A DNA stretch of 64,000 nucleotides, from the NCBI RefSeq assembly GCF_900182985.1, contig NZ_FXUY01000001.1:2418001-2482000 (forward strand). Direction: 5' to 3'. Below, piece after piece: positions 25,459 through 35,389 of the stretch (its first letter is position 1; every line of letters begins with the position of its first letter). A program made the position numbers and the translations under genes. The notes beneath the pieces were generated by a model. It was not told the DNA's origin. It saw only the letters and a list, made by a program, of their open reading frames with translations, and did not search any database. The stretch is from Pseudomonas helmanticensis (GTDB lineage: Bacteria; Pseudomonadota; Gammaproteobacteria; Pseudomonadales; Pseudomonadaceae).

Positions 25459-26910
25459 TCAAATCCCACAGAGCCGGCGCAACAGCTCGGTATCCAGATG
25501 CTTCTCCACCAGATCCGCCAACCGCTCGATATCGCGCTCGCGCAAGCCGTGGTAATCCACCGCCTGCACATCGCACAATCCGGCCCAGCGCAACAAAGCG
25601 GCACTCGCCGCCGGCGATTCAAACAGGCCATGCAGGTAGGTGCCAAACACTTGTCCATCAGCACTCTGCGCACCGTCGCAACGACCGTCATCCAGATGCA
25701 CCGCCGCATGCTCCAGCGCTGCTCCGCTGGTCACCCCGGCATGGATTTCATAACCGCTGACCTCGGCATCTTCCAGCGCCAGCCGCCCGCGCACATTGCG
25801 CAATTGCTTCTCGGCTTCCAGCGTCGTTTCGAACGCCAGCAAAGCCAGGCCGGCACTGGAACCCGGCGCACCTTCGAGGCCCAAAGGATCATGCACCTGC
25901 TGACCGAGCATTTGCAGACCGCCGCAGATCCCCAGCACTTTGCCGCCGTAACGCAAATGCCGACTGATTGCCGTATCCCAGCCATTCGCACGTAGATACG
26001 CGAGGTCGCTGCGCACGCTTTTCGAGCCGGGCAGAATGATCAGGTCAGCCGCCGGAATCGCCTGCCCCGGGCCGACAAATTGCAGGTCGACCTGCGGGTG
26101 CAAACGCAGTGGATCGAAGTCGGTGTGGTTGCTGATTCGCGGCAGTACCGGCACCACCACCTTCAGCACTTGTTCGGCCTTGTCGGTCTGGCGCTGATCG
26201 ATGCCGTCCTCGGCTTCCAGATGCAGGTCCATCACGTAGGGCAACACGCCGATCACCGGTTTGCCGGTGCGCTGTTCCAGCCAGTCGAGACCCGGTTGCA
26301 GCAAAGCGATGTCACCGCGAAAACGGTTGATGATGAAACCTTTGACCCGCGCCTGCTCGCTCGGCGAGAGCAACTCCAGCGTGCCGACCAGATGGGCGAA
26401 AACCCCGCCGCGATTGATGTCGGCAATCAGCAGCACCGGGCAATCTACCGCCTCGGCAAAACCCATGTTGGCGATGTCGCCGGCACGCAGATTGATCTCC
26501 GCCGGCGAGCCCGCACCTTCGACCATTACCAGCGGATAAGCAGCGCTGAGCCGTTCGTGGGAGGCCAGCACCGCTTGCATCGCGATGGCTTTGTAGTCGT
26601 GATAGGCGACGGCGTTCATGCTGGTGACGGCGCGGCCATGGATGATCACTTGCGCGCCGGTGTCGCTGTTCGGTTTGAGCAATACCGGATTCATGTCGGT
26701 GTGCGGTTCGAGATGCGCCGCTTGCGCCTGCACCGCTTGCGCGCGACCGATCTCGCCACCGTCTGCCGTCACCGCGCTGTTGAGCGCCATGTTCTGCGGT
26801 TTGAACGGGACGACCGCGACACCTTGGCGCGTTGCCCAACGGCACAACGCCGTCACCAGCGTGCTTTTACCGGCGTCGGAAGTGGTGCCCTGCACCATCA
26901 GGGTTGTCAT
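25459..26910 (-). CDS. cobQ: Cobyric acid synthase
   Basis: 483 residues. The N-terminal ATP-binding domain begins [17 protein letters not shown], and the C-terminal class I amidotransferase domain has [13 protein letters not shown] with the catalytic Cys near residue 330 and the His in TYLHGLFES. It amidates four side chains of adenosylcobyrinic acid a,c-diamide using glutamine and ATP. It overlaps the stop of the aminotransferase gene cobD by 4 bases (ATGA). The length fits the family. The call is sure. Confidence 0.95.
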   Translation of the reverse strand: MTTLMVQGTTSDAGKSTLVTALCRWATRQGVAVVPFKPQNMALNSAVTADGGEIGRAQAVQAQAAHLEPHTDMNPVLLKPNSDTGAQVIIHGRAVTSMNAVAYHDYKAIAMQAVLASHERLSAAYPLVMVEGAGSPAEINLRAGDIANMGFAEAVDCPVLLIADINRGGVFAHLVGTLELLSPSEQARVKGFIINRFRGDIALLQPGLDWLEQRTGKPVIGVLPYVMDLHLEAEDGIDQRQTDKAEQVLKVVVPVLPRISNHTDFDPLRLHPQVDLQFVGPGQAIPAADLIILPGSKSVRSDLAYLRANGWDTAISRHLRYGGKVLGICGGLQMLGQQVHDPLGLEGAPGSSAGLALLAFETTLEAEKQLRNVRGRLALEDAEVSGYEIHAGVTSGAALEHAAVHLDDGRCDGAQSADGQVFGTYLHGLFESPAASAALLRWAGLCDVQAVDYHGLRERDIERLADLVEKHLDTELLRRLCGI

Positions 26911-27899
26911 GCGTTGTCCTTGGTGAAAGCCAGCAAAGCCTGTTCGAGACGCGCCTCTTCGGCGACGTCAGCGGGCAGACCAAAACGCAAACTGCTGTTG
27001 TGGGTGAAGATGCGCAGGAGGATGCCGCGCCGCGCCATGAACTCGTGCAGCGCCTGCGCATGCTCGGTGATCAGGCACTGGAACAGCGCGCAACCACCCT
27101 GCGGTTTGAAGCCATAGCGCGCGAGCATCAGGGCCAACCGCTCACTCGCCTCATCGCTGCGGATGCGCTGACGCGTATGGCCTTCGGTGTCTTGCAGACA
27201 CACCTGGCCAAGCACGCGCGTCGGCCCGCTGACGGCCCACGGCCCGACTTGTTCGGCGAGCAAACGCAGCAATTTACGCTCGGCCAGCACAAAGCCCAGA
27301 CGCACGCCGGCCAGACCAAAGAACTTGCCAAACGAACGCAAGACGACCAGCCCGACCTGATGCGCATACGGCGCGAGGCTCAGCTGCGGCGTGTTGTCCA
27401 TGAACGCTTCATCGACCACCAGCCAGCCACCGCGCTGCGCCAGTCGCGCATGCCAGTCGAGTAGCCGCGCCGGGGTCAGACTGAGGCCGGTCGGGTTATT
27501 CGGATTGACCACCACCAACACGTCGAGACTGTCGAGAAAGAACTCGACTTCCTGCTCCAGCACTTCGCGCACGATGTAACCGCTGCGACGCCAGGCTTCG
27601 GCGTGTTCGGCATAGCACGGCGATAAAACGCCAACCTTGCCGGTGCGACGCAAACGCGGCAGCAATTGAATGGCCATTTGCGAGCCAGCCACCGGCAGCA
27701 CTTGTGCGGCGCCGTAGTAATCGCACGCCGCCTGCTCCAGACCGTCATCGGTTTCCGGCAAGCGCGCCCAGGCACGCAGCGGGATTTCCGGGATCGGGAA
27801 CGGCCACGGCGCGAGACCGCTGGACAGGTCGAGCCAGTCAGCTTCGGCAATGCCGTAGTCGAGCGCCGCCTTGCGCAGCCGGCCACCGTGCTCAAGCAT
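26907..27899 (-). CDS. cobD: Threonine-phosphate decarboxylase
   Basis: 330 residues of the class I PLP aminotransferase fold. The N-terminus MLEHGGRL...[14 protein letters not shown] is typical of CobD-like enzymes. The PLP lysine lies in [10 protein letters not shown] near residue 205, and [11 protein letters not shown] near 150 binds the cofactor. It makes (R)-1-aminopropan-2-ol phosphate, the linker between the corrin ring and the nucleotide loop. It overlaps cbiB by 8 bases, whose product attaches this linker. Pseudomonas literature calls it cobC. Confidence 0.92.
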   Translation of the reverse strand: MLEHGGRLRKAALDYGIAEADWLDLSSGLAPWPFPIPEIPLRAWARLPETDDGLEQAACDYYGAAQVLPVAGSQMAIQLLPRLRRTGKVGVLSPCYAEHAEAWRRSGYIVREVLEQEVEFFLDSLDVLVVVNPNNPTGLSLTPARLLDWHARLAQRGGWLVVDEAFMDNTPQLSLAPYAHQVGLVVLRSFGKFFGLAGVRLGFVLAERKLLRLLAEQVGPWAVSGPTRVLGQVCLQDTEGHTRQRIRSDEASERLALMLARYGFKPQGGCALFQCLITEHAQALHEFMARRGILLRIFTHNSSLRFGLPADVAEEARLEQALLAFTKDNA

Positions 27900-28800
27900 A
27901 GAATTCAGCCCCCACGCAGAGAATCAGCAGCCATAACCATACGCCGCGCTGGACCAATTGCCAGCCGCGATCAATGGAATCGGCATCGGCTGGCGCCCCT
28001 TCGCCGAGCTGCGGGCGCTCATGCAGTTCGCCGTGATAGATCGCCGGGCCGCCCAGTTCCACGCCCAGCGCACCGGCACCTGTGGCCATCACCGGGCCGG
28101 CGTTCGGGCTGTCCCACTTCGGCGCCTGTGTGCGCCAGCACTTCAAGGACAGTCGGGTTTTGCCGAGCAACGCGTAGGTCAACGCCACCAGGCGCGCAGG
28201 AATGTAGTTCAACACGTCGTCGATTTTTGCCGCCGCCCAGCCGAAACGCTCAAAGCGTTCGTTGCGATAGCCCCACATCGCGTCGAGGGTATTGCTCAGG
28301 CGATAGAGCACCACGCCCGGCGCACCGGCGACGACAAACCAGAACAGCGCGGCGAACACCGCATCGCTGCCGTTCTCCAGCACCGACTCCGTGGCGGCGC
28401 GGGCGACGGCGGTGCTGTCGAGTTCATCGGTCTGACGGCTGACCAGATAGCCGACGCGCTTGCGCGCTTCGTTGAGATCATCCGCGCGCAACGCAGCAGC
28501 GACCGGGGCGACATGTTCACCGAGGCTGCGCATGCCGAGCGCGCAATACAACGCGAGAATCTCGACCACCCAGCCCACGTACGGCGCCCAGGAAAATGCC
28601 GTGGCGAGTAACGTCAGCGGCAGCACGGCGATCACCCACGCGGTGACGCCATGGCTGCGCCAGCCGCGACCACCGGCGTTGAAACGTTGCTCGATGCGCC
28701 CGGCAAAATTGCCGAACGCCACCAGCGGATGCCAGCGTTTCGGTTCACCGAGCAACGCATCCAGCGCAACCGCGGCGACACTCAACAACGCCACACTCAT
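27892..28800 (-). CDS. cbiB: Adenosylcobinamide-phosphate synthase
   Basis: 302 residues from ATG at 28800 ([20 protein letters not shown]), chosen over an upstream codon because it overlaps bluB's stop as ATGA. It is a membrane protein with four or five segments. The conserved [13 protein letters not shown] near residue 20 and [20 protein letters not shown] near 240 identify the family. It condenses adenosylcobyric acid with the aminopropanol linker. It is called cobD in Pseudomonas. The call is sure. Confidence 0.94.
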   Translation of the reverse strand: MSVALLSVAAVALDALLGEPKRWHPLVAFGNFAGRIEQRFNAGGRGWRSHGVTAWVIAVLPLTLLATAFSWAPYVGWVVEILALYCALGMRSLGEHVAPVAAALRADDLNEARKRVGYLVSRQTDELDSTAVARAATESVLENGSDAVFAALFWFVVAGAPGVVLYRLSNTLDAMWGYRNERFERFGWAAAKIDDVLNYIPARLVALTYALLGKTRLSLKCWRTQAPKWDSPNAGPVMATGAGALGVELGGPAIYHGELHERPQLGEGAPADADSIDRGWQLVQRGVWLWLLILCVGAEFYA

Positions 28801-29447
28801 TGACTCACTCCCCAATAATTTTCATACAGCAACTCATTGAGCGGACGCGCCTGCGCCCACCCTTCGAGTACCAGCATCGGCGCCGGATAGAATTCCTTGA
28901 CCGGGCCCAGGCACAAAACGGCCAGAGGTTTAGCGCCTTGCGGCAATTTCAGTAAATCGGCGAGTGCCTGCGGCTCGAACAGCGAGACCCAGCCCATGCC
29001 CAACCCTTCGGCACGCGAGGCCAGCCAGAGGTTTTGAATCGCGCAGGACAACGAAGCCATGTCCATTTCCGGCAACGTGCGGCGCCCGAAGATGTGCTTC
29101 TCGCGATCATCCATCAGCGCCGCGACCAGCACTTCGGCGCAGTCATTGATGCCTTCGACCTTGAGTTTCATGAACTCGTCACTGCGCTCGCCGAGGGCTT
29201 CGGCTGTGCGGATGCGTTCTTCTTCGACGAGGTTCTGGATCCGGCCGCGCAGGTTTCGGTCGCTGATGCGAATGAAGCGCCAGGGCTGCATCAGGCCGAC
29301 GCTTGGGGCCTGGTGGGCGGCTTCAAGGAGACGCCGCAGCAACTCAGGCTCGACCGTCCCGCCGGTGAAGTGGCGCATGTCGCGGCGCTCGGCAATGGCT
29401 CGATAGACGGCTTGGCGCTCCGCCTCAGAGAATGCGTTGTCGGTCAT
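28797..29447 (-). CDS. bluB: 5,6-Dimethylbenzimidazole synthase
   Basis: 216 residues, a flavin-dependent nitroreductase-fold enzyme that breaks down reduced FMN with oxygen to give the lower ligand of B12. RRDMRHF near residue 22 and [15 protein letters not shown] near 50 are the FMN-binding BluB blocks, and [10 protein letters not shown] near residue 155 is also family-specific. The ATG overlaps the cobB stop codon. Its presence means the organism can make its own 5,6-dimethylbenzimidazole aerobically. Confidence 0.94.
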   Translation of the reverse strand: MTDNAFSEAERQAVYRAIAERRDMRHFTGGTVEPELLRRLLEAAHQAPSVGLMQPWRFIRISDRNLRGRIQNLVEEERIRTAEALGERSDEFMKLKVEGINDCAEVLVAALMDDREKHIFGRRTLPEMDMASLSCAIQNLWLASRAEGLGMGWVSLFEPQALADLLKLPQGAKPLAVLCLGPVKEFYPAPMLVLEGWAQARPLNELLYENYWGVSQ

Positions 29448-30844
29448 GGCCCTTTCGCGAGCAGGCTCGCTCCTACAGGGGATCGCATTTCGTCAGCCAC
29501 AACATCGCCCACTGTAGGAGTGAGCCTGCTCGCGATAGCGTCCTCAAGGCACGGCGCAAACAACGCAGCGACAGCCACAGGATTCGACGGAAAGTAAAAG
29601 TGCACATAAGAAGCCGTCATCCGCCCCTCACGATAAACCGCCTCAGCCCCACGCCCGCCATTCGGGCTCAACCCTCGGGCAATCGGGGTCAGCTCGGTAG
29701 TCGTCAGCGAATGATGATAAGTGTGCCCACGCAACGCCCCTTCCGGCAGATCCACCGCCTGCAACGCCAACGCCGCCAGACGTTTCTGCATCACTGCATC
29801 ACCGGTCAGCAATCCGACCAGCTCAGCCCGCTTGCCTTCAACATCAGTCAGCGAATCGAGCAGATACAGCATCCCGCCACACTCAGCGAGCAACGGTTTA
29901 CCCGCCGCATGATGCGCACGGACCGCCTCGAGCATCGCGGTGTTCTGCGACAACGCCACGTGATGCAATTCCGGATACCCGCCGGGCAGATACAGACTGT
30001 CCGCCTCAGGCAGTTGCCTATCGCGGATCGGCGAGAAAAAGCTCAACTCGGCACCCATCGCGCGCAGCAGATCGAGACTCGCGCCATAGGTGAAGGCAAA
30101 CGCCTCATCACGCGCAACGGCAATGCGCACATTTTTCAGCAAAGGCTCGACGGCGATAACGTCCGGCGCGGCAAATTCCACGGCCGGTGGCAGCGCTACC
30201 TCGCAGCTGCTGGCGAGCGCTGCTGCGGCGGCGTCGAGTCGCACATCGAGGTCATTCAACTCGCTGGCCTGCACCAGGCCGAGATGACGGCTCGGCAGTT
30301 CGATGCCGGTCTCGCGCGACAATGCGCCGTACCAGCGCAGACCTTCTGTAAGGCTGCCTTCGAGCAATTGCGCGTGACGCAACGTGCCGACCCGGTTGGC
30401 CAAAACCCCGGCAAATGGCAGATCCGGTTGGTACTTCGCCAGGCCCAACGCCAGCGCACCAAAGGTCTGCGCCATCGCTGTGCCGTCGATCACACCGAGC
30501 ACCGGCACACCAAAATGCCGCGCCAGATCGGCACTCGACGGCGTGCCGTCAAACAGGCCCATCACGCCTTCGATCAGAATCAGATCCGCCTCGGCGGCGG
30601 CTTCCCACAACAGACGACGACTTTCCTGCTCGCCGACCATCCACATGTCCAGTTGATACACCGGCGCACCGCTGGCACGCTCGAGAATCATCGGGTCGAG
30701 GAAGTCCGGGCCGCATTTGAACACGCGCACCTTGCGCCCCTGATTGCGATGCAAACGGGCGAGCGCGGCGGTAACGGTGGTCTTGCCCTGACCGGAAGCC
30801 GGCGCGGCGATGAGCACCGCCGGGCAGTGACGTGGTTGATTCAA
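29444..30844 (-). CDS. cobB: Cobyrinate a,c-diamide synthase with REP-encoded C-terminal tail
   Basis: 466 residues. The N-terminal P-loop ASGQGKTTVTAAL (about 16-28) is followed by an ATP-binding domain and a C-terminal glutamine amidotransferase with LLAECGGMLYLLDSL. It amidates the a and c side chains of the corrin. The usual end of the protein is near YVHFYFPSNPVAVAALFAP. After that about 33 more residues (from CLEDAIASRLTPTVG to GASLLAKGP) are translated from the REP-A pair at 29454-29540, and the frame closes exactly on the bluB start as ATGA. Whether the tail affects activity is unknown. The enzyme call itself is sure. Confidence 0.93.
   Translation of the reverse strand: MNQPRHCPAVLIAAPASGQGKTTVTAALARLHRNQGRKVRVFKCGPDFLDPMILERASGAPVYQLDMWMVGEQESRRLLWEAAAEADLILIEGVMGLFDGTPSSADLARHFGVPVLGVIDGTAMAQTFGALALGLAKYQPDLPFAGVLANRVGTLRHAQLLEGSLTEGLRWYGALSRETGIELPSRHLGLVQASELNDLDVRLDAAAAALASSCEVALPPAVEFAAPDVIAVEPLLKNVRIAVARDEAFAFTYGASLDLLRAMGAELSFFSPIRDRQLPEADSLYLPGGYPELHHVALSQNTAMLEAVRAHHAAGKPLLAECGGMLYLLDSLTDVEGKRAELVGLLTGDAVMQKRLAALALQAVDLPEGALRGHTYHHSLTTTELTPIARGLSPNGGRGAEAVYREGRMTASYVHFYFPSNPVAVAALFAPCLEDAIASRLTPTVGDVVADEMRSPVGASLLAKGP
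29454..29540. repeat. REP-A pair lying inside the 3' end of cobB
   Basis: CGCGAGCAGGCTCGCTCC...GTAGGAGTGAGCCTGC-TCGCGAT, outward facing. It is within the cobB reading frame and 7 bases from the bluB start codon. Confidence 0.87.
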
Positions 30845-31452
30845 AGTTCGACGCCTTTCTGCGCTTTGATGCCGGCCTGGAAGGCGTGTTTGAGCATGCC
30901 CATTTCGGTGACGGTGTCGCCCATCTCGATCATTTCCGGCTTGGCCGCACGACCGGTGACGATCACGTGCTGCATCGGCGGCCGCGCCTGCAAATCGCTG
31001 AGTACTTGATCGAGATCGAGGTAGCCGTGCTTGAGGGCGATGTTCAATTCATCGAGCACCACCAGACCGATCGACGGATCACGCAACAGCTCGCGGGAGA
31101 CTGCCCAAGCGGCTTCGGCAGCAGCGATGTCGCGCTGACGGTCCTGGGTTTCCCAGGTGAAGCCCTCGCCCATCACGTGGAAGCGCACTTGTTCGGGGAA
31201 GCGGCGGAAAAACAATTCTTCGCCAGTGCTGTTGCGGCCCTTGATGAACTGCACCACGCCGCACTGCATGCCGTGGCCCATGGCGCGCGCAAGCATGCCG
31301 AACGCCGAACTGCTTTTGCCTTTGCCATTGCCGGTCAGCACCAGCACCAGGCCGCACTCGTCGGGCGAGTTGGCGATGCGTTCGTCGATCACGGCTTTTT
31401 TGCGCTGCATACGCGCCAGATGGCGTTCGTCGCGCTCGGGGGAATCAGTCAT
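30841..31452 (-). CDS. cobO: Corrinoid adenosyltransferase (cob(I)yrinic acid a,c-diamide adenosyltransferase)
   Basis: 203 residues from ATG at 31452. The open frame continues upstream through the riboswitch, but that part is RNA leader, not protein. The P-loop GNGKGKSSSAFG near residue 40 and the later VVLDELNIALKHGYL block identify the CobO/CobA family. It transfers the adenosyl group of ATP to reduced corrinoid. It is the first gene of the operon and overlaps cobB by 4 bases. The call is sure. Confidence 0.95.
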   Translation of the reverse strand: MTDSPERDERHLARMQRKKAVIDERIANSPDECGLVLVLTGNGKGKSSSAFGMLARAMGHGMQCGVVQFIKGRNSTGEELFFRRFPEQVRFHVMGEGFTWETQDRQRDIAAAEAAWAVSRELLRDPSIGLVVLDELNIALKHGYLDLDQVLSDLQARPPMQHVIVTGRAAKPEMIEMGDTVTEMGMLKHAFQAGIKAQKGVEL

Positions 31453-31508
31453 GGGGGAGCTCTCCGTTGGGGCTGGATAACGGCGGGCAGGCACAAGAAT
31501 AGACGGCA

Positions 31509-31540
31509 AAAAGCCTGGCATCGCCCACCGTGATGCCGCT
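31509..31540 (-). terminator. Likely expression-platform terminator of the cobalamin riboswitch
   Basis: On the minus strand GGCATC...GATGCC forms a stem, followed closely by GGCTTTTT. It lies between the B12 box and cobO, where a ligand-controlled terminator is expected. Confidence 0.55.
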
Positions 31541-31547
31541 GGATGGA

Positions 31548-31749
31548 TCAGGCCGGTCTCCGGGCTCATGAGCGGCGTTGGCCTGACTGCGCGCCTTCCC
31601 GCTGTTGAGCAGTGGCATTCGACGCAGTGTTCACTCATTTACCGTTGCGGGGGCAGCGCCGGGATCGTGGCCAGTCTTCGCTTGAAGACAACCCTCACCG
31701 GCTTCCCTGTTTCACTCTGTCGACGTCGGTCACAGAGCACCTGAAACAA
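31548..31749 (-). promoter_or_regulatory. Cobalamin riboswitch
   Basis: On the minus strand the conserved elements come in order: GGTGCTCTGTGACC, GGGAAGCCGGTGAGG, CTGCCCCCGCAACGGTAA and the B12 box AGCCCGGAGACCGGCCTGA (31566-31548). Spacing and order match the cobalamin class. It should lower cob operon expression when adenosylcobalamin is plentiful. Confidence 0.95.
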
Positions 31750-31756
31750 GCCGCGA

Positions 31757-31785
31757 AGGTTAGAGGGTTGGGGGTGGAGCGTCAA
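31757..31785 (-). promoter_or_regulatory. Sigma-70 promoter of the cob operon
   Basis: TTGACG (31785-31780), a 17-base spacer and TAACCT (31762-31757) on the minus strand. The predicted start falls at about 31750, the first base of the riboswitch. The -10 box is weak. Confidence 0.6.
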
Positions 31786-31922
31786 TTAAAGAGGGGGCCG
31801 GCGGGCGAATAACTGCCGCCGATCAATTAACTGGCGCCAATCTTGTGCCACACTGATACAAATGATATCAAAGAGCCATGCTTTTCTCGAAAAAGCCCAT
31901 CACAACAATAAGGATGATTACG

Positions 31923-32507
31923 ATGCAAGGCATGATCATCAGCAACCCGCGCCTGGAATTCCTGCGCCCGATGCTTGAACGCTGGTTTGACTGTATCGAC
32001 CGCTACAACGCCGTGCGCGGCGACAGCGACACGCCTTACTGGCACGACGAGAAAGCCAATCTCGGATTGCTCTCGGCAGCGGCATGGATGGCCGAGTTGG
32101 TCACCCTCACCGACACCGCCACGCGCAAACAGAACGAAGAAGGCGAGCGCAATGCCCGCGCCGATCTGTTTATCGCCGGCGCCGAAGATCGTGCCTACAT
32201 TCAGGCCACCCAGCGCTGGCCTCGAGTGAACAATCTCAACCTGACCCAAGCCTTGCTGGACATCACCAGCGACGCCAAACGCATCAGCTTCGCCAGTGAC
32301 CTGAAACTCGGCTGCCTGTTCGTCGCCCCGCAAAAAGCCCAGCACAGCGCCAGCCCCGAAGAGCTGCAGGACATGGTCGACGATCTGCAAAAGGAACATA
32401 CCTGCGCCGTCGCCTGGTATTTCCCCTACGCCTACCGCAAGTTGCGCAGCGAGGCCGGCAATTATCACCCGGGCATCGCCGTGCTGTTCAAGGAAGCCCG
32501 CGGCTGA
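31923..32507 (+). CDS. Hypothetical protein, 194 residues
   Basis: 194 residues from ATG at 31923, with AAGGA 10 bases upstream; the 15-codon longer form starting at 31878 is less well supported. It is a soluble, helical, acidic protein without signal peptide. It carries MLERWFDCIDRYNAVRGDSDTPYW near the start and many aromatic residues in YFPYAYRKLR near the end. I do not recognise a family. It is transcribed divergently from the cob operon and lies 66 bases before the sorbosone dehydrogenase gene. Confidence 0.75.
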   Translation: MQGMIISNPRLEFLRPMLERWFDCIDRYNAVRGDSDTPYWHDEKANLGLLSAAAWMAELVTLTDTATRKQNEEGERNARADLFIAGAEDRAYIQATQRWPRVNNLNLTQALLDITSDAKRISFASDLKLGCLFVAPQKAQHSASPEELQDMVDDLQKEHTCAVAWYFPYAYRKLRSEAGNYHPGIAVLFKEARG

Positions 32508-32573
32508 GCAGTTGAACCATCGGGCTTGCGTCCTCCTCTATGATTAGGAATGCATTCATAGGGAAGATCAGCA

Positions 32574-33887
32574 ATGCGCAAGCCCCAGCTCGTTTTCGTC
32601 ATCGCCCTCGCCGGAGGGCTCGCCGCCTGCGGTGAATCCTCCAGCCTGCAAGTCTCCGACGGCACCGGCCCGTCACCGAAACTGCCCGAACCGAACAAGA
32701 CTCTGATCCCGACGGTGAACATCGCCCCGGCAATCGGCTGGCCCCAGGGCGGCAAACCGACAGCGGCGGCCGGCACCCAAGTCGCGGCCTTTGCCGAAGG
32801 TCTTGATCACCCGCGCTGGCTCTATGTGCTGCCCAACGGCGACGTGCTGGTTGCGGAAACCAATGCCCCGCCGAAACCTGACGACAGCAGCGGTATTCGT
32901 GGCTGGGTCATGAAGAAGGTCATGGGCAAGGCCGGCGCCGGCGTGCCAAGCCCGAACCGCATCACCCTGCTGCGCGATGCCGACCACGATGGCGTGGCCG
33001 AGACGCGCACAGTGTTTTTGCAAAACCTCAATTCACCATTCGGCATGACCCTGGTCGGCAATGATCTGTATGTCGCCGATACCGATCGCTTGCTGCGCTT
33101 TCACTATGAAAACGGCGCGACCGAGATCAAGTCGCAACCGATCAAGGTTACCGACCTGCCCGGCGGCACGATCAACCATCACTGGACCAAAAACGTTATC
33201 GCCAGCAAGGACGGCAGCAAGCTGTACGTGACGGTTGGTTCGAACAGCAACGTCGGCGAGAACGGCCTGGATAAAGAAGAAGGTCGCGCGGCGATCTGGG
33301 AAGTCGATCGGGCGACCGGCAATCACCGGATCTTTGCTTCAGGCATCCGCAACCCCAACGGCCTGGCGTGGGAACCCACCAGCGGCGCGCTGTGGACGGC
33401 GGTCAATGAACGTGACGAAATCGGCAGCGACCTGGTGCCGGACTACATCACCTCAGTCAAGGACGGGGCTTTCTATGGCTGGCCGTTCAGCTATTACGGC
33501 CAACATGTCGATGTGCGCGTGTCGCCACAGAATCTGGATCTGGTGGCCAAGGCGATCGCCCCGGATTACGCGATTGGCCCGCATACCGCTTCTCTCGGCC
33601 TGACATTCGCCGAGGGTAATACCTTGCCGGCACAATTCAAGGAAGGCGCCTTCATCGGCCAGCATGGCTCGTGGAACCGTAAACCGCACAGCGGTTACAA
33701 AGTGATTTTCGTGCCGTTTACCGGTGGCAAACCAAATGGCACACCGGTGGACGTGCTGACCGGGTTCCTCGACAAGGACGAAAACGCGCTGGGCCGGCCG
33801 GTGGGCGTGGTGATCGATCAGCAAGGTGGTTTGCTGGTGGCGGACGATGTTGGCAACAAGGTTTGGCGAGTGTCTGCCGCGAAATAA
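32574..33887 (+). CDS. PQQ-dependent L-sorbosone dehydrogenase-like lipoprotein
   Basis: 437 residues. The N-terminus [20 protein letters not shown] has a lipobox (LAAC, Cys19), so it is exported and lipid-anchored. The rest is a six-bladed propeller of the soluble aldose/sorbosone dehydrogenase kind: [20 protein letters not shown] near 65, [14 protein letters not shown] near 215, NPNGLAWEP near 260 and [15 protein letters not shown] near 365. It probably oxidises a sugar or aldehyde in the periplasm with PQQ. The substrate is not fixed by sequence. Confidence 0.9.
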   Translation: MRKPQLVFVIALAGGLAACGESSSLQVSDGTGPSPKLPEPNKTLIPTVNIAPAIGWPQGGKPTAAAGTQVAAFAEGLDHPRWLYVLPNGDVLVAETNAPPKPDDSSGIRGWVMKKVMGKAGAGVPSPNRITLLRDADHDGVAETRTVFLQNLNSPFGMTLVGNDLYVADTDRLLRFHYENGATEIKSQPIKVTDLPGGTINHHWTKNVIASKDGSKLYVTVGSNSNVGENGLDKEEGRAAIWEVDRATGNHRIFASGIRNPNGLAWEPTSGALWTAVNERDEIGSDLVPDYITSVKDGAFYGWPFSYYGQHVDVRVSPQNLDLVAKAIAPDYAIGPHTASLGLTFAEGNTLPAQFKEGAFIGQHGSWNRKPHSGYKVIFVPFTGGKPNGTPVDVLTGFLDKDENALGRPVGVVIDQQGGLLVADDVGNKVWRVSAAK

Positions 33888-33908
33888 CTTTCGCTGCGTA
33901 CATACAAT

Positions 33909-33992
33909 TGTAGGAGTGAGCCTGCTCGCGATAGCGTCGTATCAGTCATCATTGACTGAACGACCGCTATCGCGAGCAGGCTCGCTCCTACA
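33909..33992. repeat. REP-A pair, inward facing
   Basis: GTAGGAGTGAGCCTGC-TCGCGATAGCG and its reverse complement around an inner TCAGTCA...TGACTGA-like stem, between convergent genes. Confidence 0.88.
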
Positions 33993-34013
33993 TGGGATTG
34001 TGGGCGACTTGGG

Positions 34014-34550
34014 TTACGGGTTATGCGCCAGATGCTCAGGCTGGAGCACCCGCTTGGCACTCAGATAAGCCTTCTGCCAATACGCCTTCGACAGGCTATC
34101 AAGCTTGACCGTGCCGCCCGTCGCCGGCGCATGCACGAAGCGCCCTTCGCCAACATAAATCCCTGCATGACTGACCTGCGAGCCGCCATTGGTGGCGAAG
34201 AAGATCAGGTCGCCGGTCTGCAAGCCTTCCTTGCCGACATTCGGTGCCTGCATCACGATCAGCTCACGCGTCGAACGCGGCAGGGAGATACCGGCTGCGT
34301 CGCGGTAAACAAAACCGATCAGGCCACTGCAATCAAATCCCGAATCCGGCGTGTTACCGCCCCAGCGATAAGGCGTGCCGACCAGGCCCAGCGCGCGAAA
34401 CAGTACGTCTTCAGCGGCGGGTGAAAAGGATTGTGAGGGGCCGAATACCATAGGCGCTCGGGCAACCGGCGCAGGCGGTGGTGTGCGACTGGCGCAAGCG
34501 CTGAGCAGCGCTGCACAGAGCATCAATGTGAGGCGGGCCGACATCGTCAT
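34014..34550 (-). CDS. NlpC/P60 (C40) peptidoglycan peptidase lipoprotein A
   Basis: 178 residues from ATG at 34550. A second Met two codons on is also possible. The signal ends in the lipobox LSAC, so this is an envelope lipoprotein. The NlpC/P60 domain has the catalytic Cys in GFDCSGLIGFVYR (near residue 82) and the His in VSHAGIYVG (near 134). The third polar residue is the His in FVHAPATGG. Enzymes of this group cut gamma-D-Glu-diaminopimelate or related bonds in cell-wall peptides. A paralogue lies 221 bases upstream on the same strand. Confidence 0.9.
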   Translation of the reverse strand: MTMSARLTLMLCAALLSACASRTPPPAPVARAPMVFGPSQSFSPAAEDVLFRALGLVGTPYRWGGNTPDSGFDCSGLIGFVYRDAAGISLPRSTRELIVMQAPNVGKEGLQTGDLIFFATNGGSQVSHAGIYVGEGRFVHAPATGGTVKLDSLSKAYWQKAYLSAKRVLQPEHLAHNP

Positions 34551-34603
34551 AAGCAGAACATCCTGATCTGGCTGCGGCTTTCTCTGCCGGATGGACAGAA
34601 AAC

Positions 34604-34633
34604 AAAACCGCCTGCGGAGCACGCAGGCGGTTT
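34604..34633 (-). terminator. Terminator between the two NlpC/P60 genes
   Basis: ACCGCCTGCG/CGCAGGCGGT with loop GAGCA, followed by T residues on the minus strand. It separates the transcript of the upstream paralogue from the gene below. Confidence 0.8.
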
Positions 34634-34771
34634 GCCATCAATATAGATTCAGGATTCTAGCGGCTATACGACAAACTTCAAGTAAGACTTTAACTTCACC
34701 TTGTAAAGTATAGGTCTACTCCGTTGCCGACAGCCTGATTGTCGCCGCGAGCGCAGCGACAACAGGGGGAA

Positions 34772-35389
34772 TTACTTGCGAGCGGTGACTACGGTCGGAG
34801 CGTTTGCGAGTGCACGCTTGGCTTCGATGAAAGTCTTGCTCCAGTAGCTGTCACCCAGGCTGTCGATGCGTACACCGCCGCTGCGACGACTGCTGGAGTG
34901 AATGAACTGGTTGTCACCCAGGTAGATCCCGGCGTGACTGACACGACCGCGACGACCATTGGTGGCGAAGAACAACAGGTCGCCCGGCTCAAGGTTGCTG
35001 CGCGAAACCAGCGGCGCATCCACATTGATCATTTCGCGGGTGGAGCGTGGCAGGTTCATGCCGGCTTCTTCGCGAAACAGGTAACCGATGAAACCACTGC
35101 AATCGAAACCGGCTTCGGAGGTACCGCCGAAACGGTAACGGGTACCGATCAGGGACATGCCGCGTTCGAGGATGCTGTCGGCCAGAACAGGAAGCTGATA
35201 AGGCTTGCTGCCATTGAATTCGTTGAGTTCTTTTTCGGTATCCAGCTCTTCCTGATAAATAACGGAAGACTGGGCCGTGGCGGAATTTTTAACCTGCTGA
35301 GACTGCTCTTGAACTGGAGAATGAGCAGCGCAACCAAACAACAGGGTGACGAGTGCGAGAGGCACGAGGGGTGCGAAGCGCTTTAGCAT
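34772..35389 (-). CDS. NlpC/P60 (C40) peptidoglycan peptidase lipoprotein B
   Basis: 205 residues from ATG at 35389 (MLKRFAPLVPLALVTLLFGC), with a lipobox at LFGC. A 50-residue polar linker precedes the NlpC/P60 domain. The catalytic Cys lies in GFDCSGFIGYLFR and the His in VSHAGIYLGDNQ; the third residue is the His in FIHSSSRRSGG. It is clearly a paralogue of the downstream gene: the two domains align without gaps around the active site. The longer reading frame adds 24 residues with no lipoprotein sense and is rejected. Confidence 0.91.
   Translation of the reverse strand: MLKRFAPLVPLALVTLLFGCAAHSPVQEQSQQVKNSATAQSSVIYQEELDTEKELNEFNGSKPYQLPVLADSILERGMSLIGTRYRFGGTSEAGFDCSGFIGYLFREEAGMNLPRSTREMINVDAPLVSRSNLEPGDLLFFATNGRRGRVSHAGIYLGDNQFIHSSSRRSGGVRIDSLGDSYWSKTFIEAKRALANAPTVVTARK

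Noticed and set aside
31453..31638. N-terminal extension of CobO by 62 codons
   Set aside because: These bases are the riboswitch and its terminator; the family protein starts at 31452.
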